64,000 nt of DNA from Ornithinibacillus salinisoli (GCF_042682545.1 NZ_JBHUHQ010000021.1), one strand, 5' to 3'; shown: positions 52,260 to 61,633, counted from the first letter of the stretch. Made by a program: numbers and translations. Notes: generated by a model not told the origin, from the sequence alone.

Positions 52260-53538
52260 AGCCAGCTATTTCATTTTCTTCTTTATAAATGTTCACACCC
52301 GCATCTTGTAACATCCACTCAATATGAACACCATACCCGGAAGTAGGATCATTCACAAAAACGTGGGTAACTGCTCCGATGATTTTGTTATCTTGAATGA
52401 TAGGGCTACCACTCATTCCTTGAACAATACCACCTGTTGCCTCTAATAACTTAGGGTCTGTAATTTGAATAACCATTCCTTTTGTCGCTGGAGATTTCTG
52501 TGCTATACTGCTGACAACTTCTACATCAAATTCCTCGACTTTTTCTCCATCGATCACAGTTAATATCTTTGCAGGACCTTCTTTTACTTCATGTGATAAA
52601 GCAATTGACATCGGTTTATCATAATTTCCATTCGTTATACCACTCTCTAGTTTTCCAAAGATACCAAAAGGACTATTCTTGGTAATCGAACCAATTTTGT
52701 TATCTTTCAAAGAGAATTTTGCCTGCTTTTCACCTGGAGTTCCATTATTCCCTTTTTCAATGGAAGTTACGGTTGAGCGTACGATCGTTCCATTGTGGAT
52801 TTCAATGGGCTTCTTTGTGTCCATATCTGAAATAACATGTCCTAGAGCACCGTATTTCTTTGACTGTGGCTCAAAAAATGTCATTGTTCCAATACCAGCT
52901 GCCGAATCCCGTATATATAAACCAATTCTATATTCCTTTTCTTTTGGATCATATACAGGTTTCAACGAAGTTTCAAATGTTTCTTTGCCTCTTTTTACCT
53001 TTAGCTTTAAGTCTTTCTTATTTTTACCAGCTTCCTCGACGAGTGGTTTAACATCCTTCATTGCTTTAATCTTTTGCCCATTAATTTCTAAAATAACATC
53101 ACCTACTTCGATTTCCGCATCTTCTCCAGGAGATAGTGAACCATTTTCTCCATTTACAAGGTGATGACCTACTACAAGTACCCCGAGCGTATGAAGTTGT
53201 ACGCCAATGGATTGCCCACCAGGGATTACTTTAATGTCTTCCAGTACAGAAACATTTACTTTTTTGATTGGCATGCCAGCTAACGAATAAGTTAGCTCGC
53301 TTTTACCAGTATCTTGTGCATAAAACATGGATGAATCAATTGCTTGAATGTTTTCCGTTGCACCTACTTCTACAGAACTACCTAATGCAGGTAAATCAAT
53401 AGGAGATTGGTTATTGACGGTAACAATTTCATTGGGGATCGAGATATATTTCTGAATTGGGGGCATAAAAGGAACTGTAAGCAAAGCTATAAGGAGCATT
53501 ACGCCCGTAATTAATCGAATCTTATTTGTCTTTTTCAC
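52258..53538 (-). CDS. spoIVB: SpoIVB serine peptidase
   Basis: This 426-residue forespore-secreted peptidase of family S55 has an N-terminal membrane anchor, a PDZ domain (about 100-190) and a trypsin-like domain. The catalytic Ser is in GMSGSP and the His in GALGH. Cleavage of SpoIVFA triggers pro-sigma-K processing. The GTG at 53538 lies ten bases after GAGGAG; the GTG at 53547 abuts that site. It lies between recN and spo0A as in B. subtilis. Confidence 0.95.
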   Translation of the reverse strand: MKKTNKIRLITGVMLLIALLTVPFMPPIQKYISIPNEIVTVNNQSPIDLPALGSSVEVGATENIQAIDSSMFYAQDTGKSELTYSLAGMPIKKVNVSVLEDIKVIPGGQSIGVQLHTLGVLVVGHHLVNGENGSLSPGEDAEIEVGDVILEINGQKIKAMKDVKPLVEEAGKNKKDLKLKVKRGKETFETSLKPVYDPKEKEYRIGLYIRDSAAGIGTMTFFEPQSKKYGALGHVISDMDTKKPIEIHNGTIVRSTVTSIEKGNNGTPGEKQAKFSLKDNKIGSITKNSPFGIFGKLESGITNGNYDKPMSIALSHEVKEGPAKILTVIDGEKVEEFDVEVVSSIAQKSPATKGMVIQITDPKLLEATGGIVQGMSGSPIIQDNKIIGAVTHVFVNDPTSGYGVHIEWMLQDAGVNIYKEENEIAG

Positions 53539-53721
53539 GCAATTCACTCTCCTCGTTCCTAACCCATACCATATTTTTTTCTCTGTACTTATAATTTTAC
53601 CTTTTGGGCGTTTTTTAAACTGGTGAGAGATTAGAAAAGATGTGTATCATTTCCTGTCTAAAGTTTATGAAAGAATGAATAATGATTGTACCTTTAAAAC
53701 AGCATAAGGAAAGATGCGATA

Positions 53722-53745
53722 AAAAGCCAGATACTTCTGGCTTTT
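53722..53745 (-). terminator. terminator after recN
   Basis: AAAAGCCAG / CTGGCTTTT (9-10 bp) with a 4-nt loop is followed on the minus strand by TTTTT. Confidence 0.75.
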
Positions 53746-55487
53746 CACGAATTAACCTTATTGACCTGCATACTTTTAAAATCTGTGGCTAAATCAAGCA
53801 ATTCTTTTGCATGCTCTTTTGCCGTTTCAGTTAGCTTCGTTCCTGTAATCATTCTACTCAATTCATTTATTTGTTCGTTTAATGTCAATTCTGAAACGGT
53901 GGTAGTCGTACGGTTATTGCTTTCATCTTTTGAAATGAATTTATGTATATCAGCCATTGCTGCAACCTGAGGTAAGTGAGTAATACATAATACCTGTGAT
54001 TGATTAGATATTTGAAATATTTTCTCTGCTATAGCTTGCGCAACACGACCACTTACTCCAGTATCTACCTCATCAAAAATCACACTTGTAACTCCTTGAT
54101 GTCTCGCAAAGATTTTTTTTAGGACCAACATAATCCGAGACAATTCTCCCCCGGATGCGACCTTACTTAGTTCTTTCAATGGTTCTCCAGAATTGGTTGA
54201 TATCATGAATTTTACTTGATCAAAGCCATTTTTATGTAAGCTAGTGGCCTTGTCTCCGTCTAATTCGTTCAGGTGATTTATGCATGGGTTAAACGAAATC
54301 GAAAATGTGGCTTTTTCTAAATATAACCCTTTTAATTCTCGATGCACATCTTCAACTAAGGACTCAGATGCTTTTCTTCGTAAATCATGGAGTTGTTTTG
54401 CTTCTAAATAGGTATCATTTTCAAGATCTTTCATTTGCTCAGCTAATTTTGAAAGGTGCGAATCTTTATTTCTAATTTGTTCAATCTCTTCTTCTATCCT
54501 ACCCATATACGATAGTATTTCATTCACTGTCTGACCATATTTTTTCTTTAATCGACTAATTTCATTTAATCTTGATTCAATTTCATTCAAGCGATTTGGG
54601 TCATACTCCAATGATTCCTGGAAATTTCGTAAATCCATACTTATTTCTTCAATTAGAAAGTAGTAATTCGATAATTCCTCTGCTTTTTCACTGATCGTAT
54701 TATCATAGTTGCTGATGTCCTGCAAGGATTGTTTGGCAATATTCAACCATTCTATTCCCTTTTGTTCACCATACAAAGCTTGGTATGCGTCATGAACACC
54801 TTTATAAATCCGTTCATAGTTCATTAAATGGTTACGTTCCTTTTCTAATGCTATGTCTTCATCCGGTGTTAAATCAGCTTGTTCAATTTCATTTAGTTGA
54901 AATTCTAATAAATCTAACCGGTGTGCCATTTCTTGTTCATTTTCGGTAAGATCTTTATACCTTTTTTTTAAAGTTTGTAGTTTTTTAAACAAATATGTAT
55001 ACTCTTCTTTTACTTGTGAAATTTCTTGTTGATCATATAAATCTAATAATTCAATATGATTTTCAGGAACCATGAGTGATTGTGTTTCATGTTGACTATG
55101 TATATCAATTAAGGTTTTGCCGAACTCTCTCAAAATGGCTAATGTTACCAATTTCCCATTGACTCTACAGATGCTTTTTCCACTGGCAGTTATAACACGA
55201 TGTAATACAACTTGATCATCTTGGATCTCCACTCCATATTGCTTTGCTACACTGAATATTGGATGGCTCTGATAATCGATAGAAAATAGACCTTCCATTT
55301 CTGCTTTTTCCTGACCATGTCTTACAAACTCAACGGACGCACGACCTCCAGCTAATAGTTGAACAGCATCAATTATAATTGATTTTCCTGCACCTGTTTC
55401 ACCTGTTAATACCGTTAATCCTTCATTAAATGTTATTGTTATGTGATCAATAATTGCAAAATTACGAATCGATAATTCTGTTAACAT
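53745..55487 (-). CDS. recN: DNA repair protein RecN
   Basis: This 580-residue SMC-like ATPase binds DNA ends in double-strand break repair. It has Walker A GETGAGKSI (residues about 29-37), a central coiled coil (about 150-370), the ABC signature ASGGELSR, and Walker B VIFDEVDTG. A late-competence/SOS role is known. It starts 27 bp after argR with GGGGTG as a weak ribosome site. Confidence 0.95.
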   Translation of the reverse strand: MLTELSIRNFAIIDHITITFNEGLTVLTGETGAGKSIIIDAVQLLAGGRASVEFVRHGQEKAEMEGLFSIDYQSHPIFSVAKQYGVEIQDDQVVLHRVITASGKSICRVNGKLVTLAILREFGKTLIDIHSQHETQSLMVPENHIELLDLYDQQEISQVKEEYTYLFKKLQTLKKRYKDLTENEQEMAHRLDLLEFQLNEIEQADLTPDEDIALEKERNHLMNYERIYKGVHDAYQALYGEQKGIEWLNIAKQSLQDISNYDNTISEKAEELSNYYFLIEEISMDLRNFQESLEYDPNRLNEIESRLNEISRLKKKYGQTVNEILSYMGRIEEEIEQIRNKDSHLSKLAEQMKDLENDTYLEAKQLHDLRRKASESLVEDVHRELKGLYLEKATFSISFNPCINHLNELDGDKATSLHKNGFDQVKFMISTNSGEPLKELSKVASGGELSRIMLVLKKIFARHQGVTSVIFDEVDTGVSGRVAQAIAEKIFQISNQSQVLCITHLPQVAAMADIHKFISKDESNNRTTTTVSELTLNEQINELSRMITGTKLTETAKEHAKELLDLATDFKSMQVNKVNS

Positions 55488-55514
55488 GTAATTTTACACC
55501 CCATTAATTTCGAT

Positions 55515-55964
55515 TTAAAGCATGTTCAAGAAGCGATCTTTAATATTCTCTGTATCTCGTTCTGATCGACAAATAATTAGACACGTATCATCACCACAAA
55601 TAGTTCCCATAATCTCATTCCAATCCAAGTTATCGATTAACACTCCGATTGCATGTGCATTCCCTGGTAGTGTTTTAAGTACAATAAAATGACTGGTATG
55701 TTCTACTTTTACAAAGGCATCCATGATTAAACGTTTCAATTTGTCTAAAGGGTTAAAGCGTTGATCTGCAGGCAAGCTATATTTGTACTTACCACTAGTT
55801 GTCGGAACCTTTACTAAGTGTAATTCTTTAATGTCCCTTGATACCGTTGCTTGTGTGACGTTATAACCTAGATTTTTTAATTGATCTACAAGTTCATCTT
55901 GTGTATCAATTTCATTTTCGGTAATTAATTCCCTTATTTTTATATGACGTTGTATCTTACTCAT
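55515..55964 (-). CDS. argR: arginine repressor ArgR/AhrC
   Basis: This 149-residue hexameric regulator has a winged-helix N-terminus (NVTQATVSRDIKELHL) and a C-terminal arginine-binding domain (GDDTCLIICR, with the Asp-Asp pair). It senses arginine and controls arginine genes. GGAGG precedes the ATG. The order tlyA-argR-recN is conserved across Bacillaceae. Confidence 0.96.
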   Translation of the reverse strand: MSKIQRHIKIRELITENEIDTQDELVDQLKNLGYNVTQATVSRDIKELHLVKVPTTSGKYKYSLPADQRFNPLDKLKRLIMDAFVKVEHTSHFIVLKTLPGNAHAIGVLIDNLDWNEIMGTICGDDTCLIICRSERDTENIKDRFLNML

Positions 55965-56057
55965 TCCGCACCTCCATATTCCATTCGGTTTTTACAAAGG
56001 CTCTGTTCATGTAATTTGTAGCAATTTCATTTATACTGTTACGTATCTAACTGCTTC

Positions 56058-56107
56058 GAAAATACACTACGCTTTCTGCGGACTCACAGGAATCCTCATG
56101 TATTTCC
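56058..56107. repeat. palindromic intergenic repeat R1, copy D (short form)
   Basis: GAAAATACACTACGCTTTCT, GCGGACTCACAGGAATCC and TCATGTATTTCC keep the two ends of R1 (outer arms AAATACA / TGTATTT) but lack most of the core. It looks like an internal-deletion derivative. Confidence 0.65.
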
Positions 56108-56128
56108 ACCAAACTGCCTTCATAAAAG

Positions 56129-56155
56129 ATGGACTACAATCATTTTGCAGTCCAT
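56129..56155 (-). terminator. terminator after tlyA-type gene
   Basis: ATGGACT / AGTCCAT, extended by CAA / TTG past one mismatch, is followed on the minus strand by CTTTTATG. It lies just after the stop at 56158. Confidence 0.6.
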
Positions 56156-56157
56156 AC

Positions 56158-56985
56158 TCATATATTCTCAGGTGTCTTAAATTTATGATGAGCTTTTTCG
56201 ACTACTTGCTCTATTTCGACATCATCTATTAAAATTCCTTCTTTTTCTTTATTCCAACCGAAATGAGCTAAAAATTCAACATTCCCTTCGCCACCAGTAA
56301 TCGGTGAAAAAGTCAATCCATAGAGTTGGAATCCTTCATTTATTGCAAAAGAAATGATCGTTTCAAGAACGTTTCGGTGTACATTTTTATCTCTTACAAT
56401 CCCTTTTTTACCTACCTGCTCTCTCCCAGCCTCAAATTGCGGTTTAATCAAAGCAATAACATCACTATTATCTTCTAACAATTTATGAAGTACAGGTAAT
56501 ATTAATTTTAGGGAAATGAATGATACATCAATTGTAGCAAAATTCGGGAATCCCTCTTGTAGCATATCCTTTGTCACATAACGAAAGTTTGTCCGTTCCA
56601 TCACAATTACACGAGGGTCGTTTCTCAACTTCCAATCCAACTGATTATATCCAACATCAATGGCATAACTTTTTTCTATTCCATTTTGTAGAGCACAATC
56701 TGTAAAACCGCCTGTAGATGAACCTACATCCACCATTATTCTGTCTTTAACATCTAATGCAAAGTATTCCAGTGCTTTCTCAAGCTTTAAACCTCCACGT
56801 CCAACGTACGGAATTAGGTTTCCTTTAATGGTTATTGGAATATCTTCTTCCACTTTCATTCCTGGCTTATCTAATCTGGTTTGTTCGGAAAAAACAAGTC
56901 CAGCCATCACAACTCTTTTTGCTTTCTCTCTTGTTTCAATTAACTCTCTTTCGACTAATAACACATCTAATCTTTTTTTACTCAT
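56158..56985 (-). CDS. yqxC: TlyA-family rRNA 2'-O-methyltransferase (YqxC)
   Basis: This 275-residue protein has an S4 RNA-binding domain (RLDVLLVERELIETREKAKR) and an FtsJ/Rossmann methyltransferase domain (VDVGSSTGGFTDCALQNG). The catalytic Lys and Asp are in IALIKPQFE and ATIDVS. It should methylate a 2'-hydroxyl of rRNA. AAAGGAA precedes the ATG. It lies 35 bp after oapA, where B. subtilis has dxs. Confidence 0.92.
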   Translation of the reverse strand: MSKKRLDVLLVERELIETREKAKRVVMAGLVFSEQTRLDKPGMKVEEDIPITIKGNLIPYVGRGGLKLEKALEYFALDVKDRIMVDVGSSTGGFTDCALQNGIEKSYAIDVGYNQLDWKLRNDPRVIVMERTNFRYVTKDMLQEGFPNFATIDVSFISLKLILPVLHKLLEDNSDVIALIKPQFEAGREQVGKKGIVRDKNVHRNVLETIISFAINEGFQLYGLTFSPITGGEGNVEFLAHFGWNKEKEGILIDDVEIEQVVEKAHHKFKTPENI

Positions 56986-57020
56986 TATTGTTATTTCCTT
57001 TTTTGATAAATTGACGTAAA

Positions 57021-57611
57021 TTATTTGTTCTTAGTATCTGATGATGGAAGCAATTTTATTTTAAACTTTGTTTCTATAAAAGCAATTACCTTCGCTACAA
57101 AGAAAATAATCTGTGTTGATGAATTAATTGCTAAAAATTTCCCTACTGCTTTACCTCCAACTGTAAGCGCAGCTACTAAGCTTGTGAAAATCACACCTAA
57201 AGTAATCTGTGTTGAAGAGCCATCACCTTGCCCCATTAGGTTAGCAATTTGTAATACAACTATGGCAGATGCTGTGCCACTGACAATACCTGAAATATCA
57301 CCAATGACATCATTACAGAAGCTTGCAAATTTATCTGCATTGCGGATGATGTACACCGCCTGTTTAGCACCTGGAACTTTTTCTGCAGCCATGGCGTGAA
57401 AAGGTTTTTCATCTGCAGCAGTTGAGGCAATTCCTAGCATATCAAATATAACTCCCAGCAATACAATAAAAAACACGACAATGGTACCGATTAACCACAT
57501 TACTTGATTTAAGATAGAAGATGATATTACTGAAAAAACAGCCGCTAACACAAAAGTGATAACGGCAATAGTTAAACTAAATTTTATCGAACGTTTTATT
57601 TGTGAATTCAT
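57021..57611 (-). CDS. oapA: OLE-associated membrane protein OapA
   Basis: This 196-residue protein has four hydrophobic segments (about 10-29, 35-58, 105-128 and 130-170) and a polar loop with YIIRNADKFASFCNDVIGD between. Its place directly downstream of the OLE RNA and its topology are those of OapA (BH2780 of B. halodurans), which binds the RNA to the membrane. ATG 57611 has GGAG eight bases upstream; the frame begins at 57623. In some annotations it is called 'CorB-like', for which I see no support. Confidence 0.88.
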   Translation of the reverse strand: MNSQIKRSIKFSLTIAVITFVLAAVFSVISSSILNQVMWLIGTIVVFFIVLLGVIFDMLGIASTAADEKPFHAMAAEKVPGAKQAVYIIRNADKFASFCNDVIGDISGIVSGTASAIVVLQIANLMGQGDGSSTQITLGVIFTSLVAALTVGGKAVGKFLAINSSTQIIFFVAKVIAFIETKFKIKLLPSSDTKNK

Positions 57612-57677
57612 TATTAACTCCATTATTTTATCATTAGATTTCTGATAATATACTAAGAATTGATTACAATATGTATG

Positions 57678-58280
57678 AAGGAATGGTCATTTAAATAGTA
57701 AAAACTGTGGCTTAGGTCCAGTAGGTTTTCCCAGTTGAGTACCACGTGTTGCCACGTAGGCGGTTCCCCTTTAAACCCAACTTAGCTTTGTCACCAAAAG
57801 CTAGACTGGATTACCACTTAGTCCACACTATAATCCCATTTAAATGTCCATAGAACAGTCTAGGAGATTTCCTCAGCAGTCTTTAGCCGCTCCCTAGCCT
57901 CTTTTGCAGTACCGATTTCATAGAGAAAAAATAGTCATACTAGTGGCCACCTAGTGTAACTACTCGTACCTCTAATCCCCTCGCATACCACTCAAGGCAG
58001 GCTACGCTGCACGTTAGGTGTCCCTAACCACTTCATGCAGGTTCATACCCCATTCCATAATGATCCCTAGGCTTAGTTAACACTACAGAGATGGGCCTCC
58101 GCGGTAATCGGGTCAACGCCCACATGCCTTTGTGGATCGCCCAAAAACCTTAACTCCCAGCATCGACCCAAGGCTGGGCGCCTCAAGCCAACACAAGGAA
58201 CTTCATCGATGTGCCCTTTGGCGGATTTTTAGGCCCGCCTTCAGGAACGGAGGACTGACTAGAATACTGCACCATTCCTT
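57678..58280 (-). ncRNA. ole: OLE RNA (ornate, large, extremophilic RNA)
   Basis: This roughly 603-nt structured RNA lies between ispA and oapA, the location defined for OLE in B. halodurans. It is visibly richer in G+C than its neighbours and free of long ORFs. Its ends close by a 10-bp stem (AAGGAATGGT 5', ACCATTCCTT 3'). Internal hairpins include ACGTG-GCAA-CACGT (57744-57757, GNRA loop) and GGCGG / CCGCC (58220-58239). OLE forms a membrane ribonucleoprotein with OapA and related proteins. It has been linked to ethanol, cold and Mg2+ stress responses. Confidence 0.93.
57744..57757 (-). other. GNRA hairpin inside OLE
   Basis: In the RNA, ACGTG, GCAA and CACGT form a 5-bp stem with a GCAA tetraloop. 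GNRA loops commonly make tertiary contacts. Confidence 0.75.
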
Positions 58281-58288
58281 TTATAAGT

Positions 58289-58297
58289 ATTATAACA
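58289..58297 (-). promoter_or_regulatory. extended -10 promoter for OLE
   Basis: TGTTATAAT on the minus strand is a perfect extended -10 (TGnTATAAT). It would start transcription near 58282, two bases before the 10-nt closing stem of OLE. No good -35 is visible, as is usual for extended -10 promoters. The RNA could also be cut from the longer folD-ispA transcript. Confidence 0.55.
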
Positions 58298-58321
58298 TAA
58301 ATTAGGGAAAAAATATATATT

Positions 58322-59206
58322 TTAATGGTCTCGTTGACTAAAGAAGTCAGTTAGTGCACTTAAATTCGAAACATCGGCATCCGCCTTTTTTAAAGCCTCT
58401 TTCGCACGATTGACATAATCATTTTTTCTTTCCATTGCACCATCTAACCCTAATAGTTTCGGGTAGGTACTCTTATCGTTGATTTCATCACTGCCAACTG
58501 ATTTCCCTATTTTATTTTCATCACCAACAATATCTAGAATATCATCTTGTACTTGAAATATTAATCCCAAATAATACGAAAACTCTTCTAAAGCTTCTAA
58601 CTGTTCTTCAGTAGCATTTCCTAAATATGCTCCTGCTGTAATGGCGAACTTTAGCAATTCCCCTGTTTTCAGATTATGGATATTTTCTAATTCTTCCAAG
58701 GATATCTCCTTATTTTCTGCTTCCATATCTAATATTTGACCTGCAACCATACCGCTTGGTCCACTACATTTGGATATTTTATTAATAATTTCAACTTTTT
58801 CACGATCTGTAAGTAATGGGTCACTTGAAATAACTTCAAAACTATATGTTAGTAACGCATCACCAGCTAGTATTGCTGTTGCCTCATTAAAAGCTTTATG
58901 ATTTGTTAATTTTCCTCTACGATACGTATCATCATCCATAGCTGGTAAATCATCATGTATTAAGGAATATGTATGAATCATTTCTAAAGCGACTGCTGAT
59001 GAAAATACCTTTGAAACATCTTCCCCATAAGTTTCATAACTTGCCATTAGTAAGACTGGACGTAATCTTTTCCCACCTGCTTCTAAAGAGTAAAGCATTG
59101 AATTTTTTAATTCCAGGGGAATGGATAGCTGTTGAACATACCTGTTTATTTCTTTCTCTATTCGCTTTTGATTCGATGAAATATAATCATTTAACATACC
59201 TTCCAC
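58322..59206 (-). CDS. ispA: farnesyl diphosphate synthase
   Basis: This 294-residue trans-prenyltransferase condenses IPP with DMAPP and geranyl diphosphate. The first aspartate-rich motif DDLPAMDDD and second DDILD are intact, and GGKRLRPVL is present. The GTG start at 59206 has AGGAGG ten bases away; ATG 59197 is a possible alternative. It lies 2 bp after xseB and directly upstream of OLE. Confidence 0.94.
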   Translation of the reverse strand: MEGMLNDYISSNQKRIEKEINRYVQQLSIPLELKNSMLYSLEAGGKRLRPVLLMASYETYGEDVSKVFSSAVALEMIHTYSLIHDDLPAMDDDTYRRGKLTNHKAFNEATAILAGDALLTYSFEVISSDPLLTDREKVEIINKISKCSGPSGMVAGQILDMEAENKEISLEELENIHNLKTGELLKFAITAGAYLGNATEEQLEALEEFSYYLGLIFQVQDDILDIVGDENKIGKSVGSDEINDKSTYPKLLGLDGAMERKNDYVNRAKEALKKADADVSNLSALTDFFSQRDH

Positions 59207-59208
59207 GA

Positions 59209-59442
59209 TTACTTATCCTCCTGTACTTCAAACGGTTCGAGTTCTCCCTGCTCATTCATTATTTGGGCCATTTTCTCTTGGACATTGCTTAATTTATCAC
59301 TACATAACTTGGATAACTTCATACCCTCTTGATAATAATTAATTGCTTTTTCAAGGGGGACATCTCCCTCTTCTAATTTCTCCACAATTGTTTCTAATTG
59401 CTCCATAGCTTCCTCAAAGGATATTTCTTTTGAATTACTCAT
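59209..59442 (-). CDS. xseB: exodeoxyribonuclease VII small subunit
   Basis: This 77-residue helical protein has the family core FEEAMEQLETIVEKLEEGDVPL and forms the stalk of exonuclease VII with XseA. Its start overlaps the xseA end by 8 nt. Confidence 0.94.
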   Translation of the reverse strand: MSNSKEISFEEAMEQLETIVEKLEEGDVPLEKAINYYQEGMKLSKLCSDKLSNVQEKMAQIMNEQGELEPFEVQEDK

Positions 59443-60784
59443 TATTACCCTCCTCTATATGTAACACTTGGCAATTAATCTTTCCATCATTAACTTGGAT
59501 CGAAACATTATCATGCTTGGTAACTTGATTTGTTGATTTAATAATATCCCCACTAGAAGTAAAAGGTATTGCGAATCCACGTTTCATAATTTCTAACGGA
59601 TTTAAAAGTGTTAGTTTTTCCATCGATTTTTTCAGTTGTGTTGTGTTTTTCTCCACTATCAACTTCATGCTCTTTAGACGTTGACGATTCAGTTGATCAA
59701 GTTCCTTCTGATACAAATCAATTTGTCGTTTTGGGTGTTGATAGTTCAAACGCATCACTAGATGCCGGAACGCTTCATTATTTTGAGATAAATGATTTCT
59801 AGTATATTTATGTAAATGTTCATCTAGTTTATCCAATTCTTGTTCTCGTTGTTGCATGATCTGTTTCGGATATTTAAAGGCATAGGATTGAGTCATCCGT
59901 CGGTGTATGCTTTGATTACGTTCAATTACTACTTTCATCGCCCTTGTGAGGGAATGTTTACGAGTCCTTATTCGTTCCATTAGATCACTCACGGAAGGTA
60001 CTGCTAATTCAGCAGCTCCAGTTGGTGTTGGTGCTCTTAGGTCAGCGACATAATCACTTATTGTTATGTCTGTTTCATGACCTACTGCGGATATAATCGG
60101 AATATCGGAATTAAAAATAGCTTGGGCAACAATCTCTTCATTAAAACTCCAAAGTTCTTCAATAGAACCTCCACCACGTCCAACGATCAGCACATCAAAT
60201 GAACCTTTATTATTAGCTGTTTCTATACCTTTTTTTATGGATGCGGCAGCGTGTGGTCCTTGAACTAAAACAGGAATAACTGTAGCCTGAACAATAGGGT
60301 AACGCCTTTTAATTGTTGTGAGAATATCACGAACTGCTGCACCTGTTGGAGAGGTAATAATTCCAATCGAAGTTGGATGAACCGGAATTGTTTTTTTATG
60401 GATATCTTCAAAATAGCCAAGCTTTCGAAGCTTTTCTTTTAACTGTTCAAAAGCTAAATACAGTGATCCTATACCATCCGGTTCCATTTGCTGAATATAT
60501 AGTTGGTATTGTCCATTCATTTCAAAAACACTAATTTCCCCTCGAATAAGAACCTTCATACCGTTTTCAGGGGTGAATTTTAAATAACGATTATTACCAG
60601 CAAACATCACAGCCTGGATTCTAGTGTTATCATCCTTAATGGTTAAATACATATGACCTCTGCTATGATGTTTAAAATTAGATATTTCTCCCTTTAACCA
60701 AACATCTCTTAAATGAGGGTCTGTATCTATCTTCCGTTTTATATATCTCGTTAAAGCTGTAACGGTCAAATATTTTTCACTCAA
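59435..60784 (-). CDS. xseA: exodeoxyribonuclease VII large subunit
   Basis: This 449-residue nuclease has an OB-fold N-terminus (TVTALTRYIKRKI), the catalytic domain around SPTGAAVRDI and GRGGGSIEELWSFNEE, and a coiled-coil C-terminus. It degrades single-stranded DNA. The TTG start lies directly next to the folD stop with AAAAGGA ten bases before. Confidence 0.94.
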   Translation of the reverse strand: MSEKYLTVTALTRYIKRKIDTDPHLRDVWLKGEISNFKHHSRGHMYLTIKDDNTRIQAVMFAGNNRYLKFTPENGMKVLIRGEISVFEMNGQYQLYIQQMEPDGIGSLYLAFEQLKEKLRKLGYFEDIHKKTIPVHPTSIGIITSPTGAAVRDILTTIKRRYPIVQATVIPVLVQGPHAAASIKKGIETANNKGSFDVLIVGRGGGSIEELWSFNEEIVAQAIFNSDIPIISAVGHETDITISDYVADLRAPTPTGAAELAVPSVSDLMERIRTRKHSLTRAMKVVIERNQSIHRRMTQSYAFKYPKQIMQQREQELDKLDEHLHKYTRNHLSQNNEAFRHLVMRLNYQHPKRQIDLYQKELDQLNRQRLKSMKLIVEKNTTQLKKSMEKLTLLNPLEIMKRGFAIPFTSSGDIIKSTNQVTKHDNVSIQVNDGKINCQVLHIEEGNNE

Positions 60785-61633
60785 TTAAGTCAGTCCTTTT
60801 GCAGCTTTTATCGTGTTATGTAATAGCATTGCGATCGTCATTGGACCCACACCCTTAGGAACAGGAGTAATATATGAAGCCTTAGAGGCTGCGCTATCAA
60901 AGTCAACGTCTCCTGTTAATGAGCCATTATCTAGGCGATTGATACCAACATCAATTACTACCGCATTGGCTTTCAAATATTCTTTATCAATAATATTTGG
61001 CTTCCCAATAGCTACAATTAAAATATCTGCTTTCGTAGTATATTCTTTGAGGTTACTTGTCCTCGAATGACAATGAGTTACCGTAGCATTTTCATTTAAT
61101 AATAATTGTCCAACAGGCTTTCCTACGATATTACTCCTTCCAATAATAACTACATGCTTACCTGCAATAGGGATGCTTTTAGATTTTAGCATGGTAATAA
61201 TTCCAAATGGTGTACAAGGTAAAAATGTATCTTGCCCTGTCATCATTCGTCCAATATTTATTGGGTGGAATCCATCGACATCCTTAGTTGGGGAAATTGC
61301 CTCTATTATATGCTGCTCGTGTATGTGATCAGGAAGTGGTAATTGAACTAAAATACCGTGGACAGAAGGGTCTTCATTTAATTTATGTATTATTTCAAGT
61401 AATTTTTCTTCTGTTACAGAGCTTGATAATTCGATAACTTCAGATTGAATACCTACTTGTGCAGAAGCTTTTTCTTTTCCTTTTACATAAGATCTTGATG
61501 CTGGATTATCTCCAACTAATATTACTGTTAAGTTGGGGTTGACACCTGTGTCTTTTAACTTCACCACTTCTTCTTTCATCTCGAGTCTTAATTCTTGTGC
61601 TAAATCTTTTCCATTAATAATTTGAGCAGACAT
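60785..61633 (-). CDS. folD: bifunctional methylenetetrahydrofolate dehydrogenase/cyclohydrolase
   Basis: This 282-residue enzyme interconverts one-carbon folates. It has the Lys-containing motif SYVKGKEKA, the DVDGFHP motif, and the nucleotide region IGRSNIVGKPVG. AGGGGG precedes the ATG. In the nusB-folD-xseA-xseB-ispA order as in B. subtilis. Confidence 0.96.
   Translation of the reverse strand: MSAQIINGKDLAQELRLEMKEEVVKLKDTGVNPNLTVILVGDNPASRSYVKGKEKASAQVGIQSEVIELSSSVTEEKLLEIIHKLNEDPSVHGILVQLPLPDHIHEQHIIEAISPTKDVDGFHPINIGRMMTGQDTFLPCTPFGIITMLKSKSIPIAGKHVVIIGRSNIVGKPVGQLLLNENATVTHCHSRTSNLKEYTTKADILIVAIGKPNIIDKEYLKANAVVIDVGINRLDNGSLTGDVDFDSAASKASYITPVPKGVGPMTIAMLLHNTIKAAKGLT

Noticed and set aside
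52080..52346. Plus-strand frames of 62 and 88 residues upstream of the spoIVB stop
   Set aside because: They overlap the spoIVB terminator and 3' end, lack ribosome sites and are low-complexity.
57025..57399. 124-residue plus-strand frame opposite oapA
   Set aside because: It is an antisense shadow of the conserved membrane protein gene and has no upstream signal.
57678..58280. RNase P RNA, tmRNA or a ribosomal RNA fragment as alternatives for the structured RNA
   Set aside because: The size, the position between ispA and the OapA-like gene, and the end-closing stem fit OLE. I recognise no RNase P core, tmRNA tRNA-like end or rRNA universal motifs.
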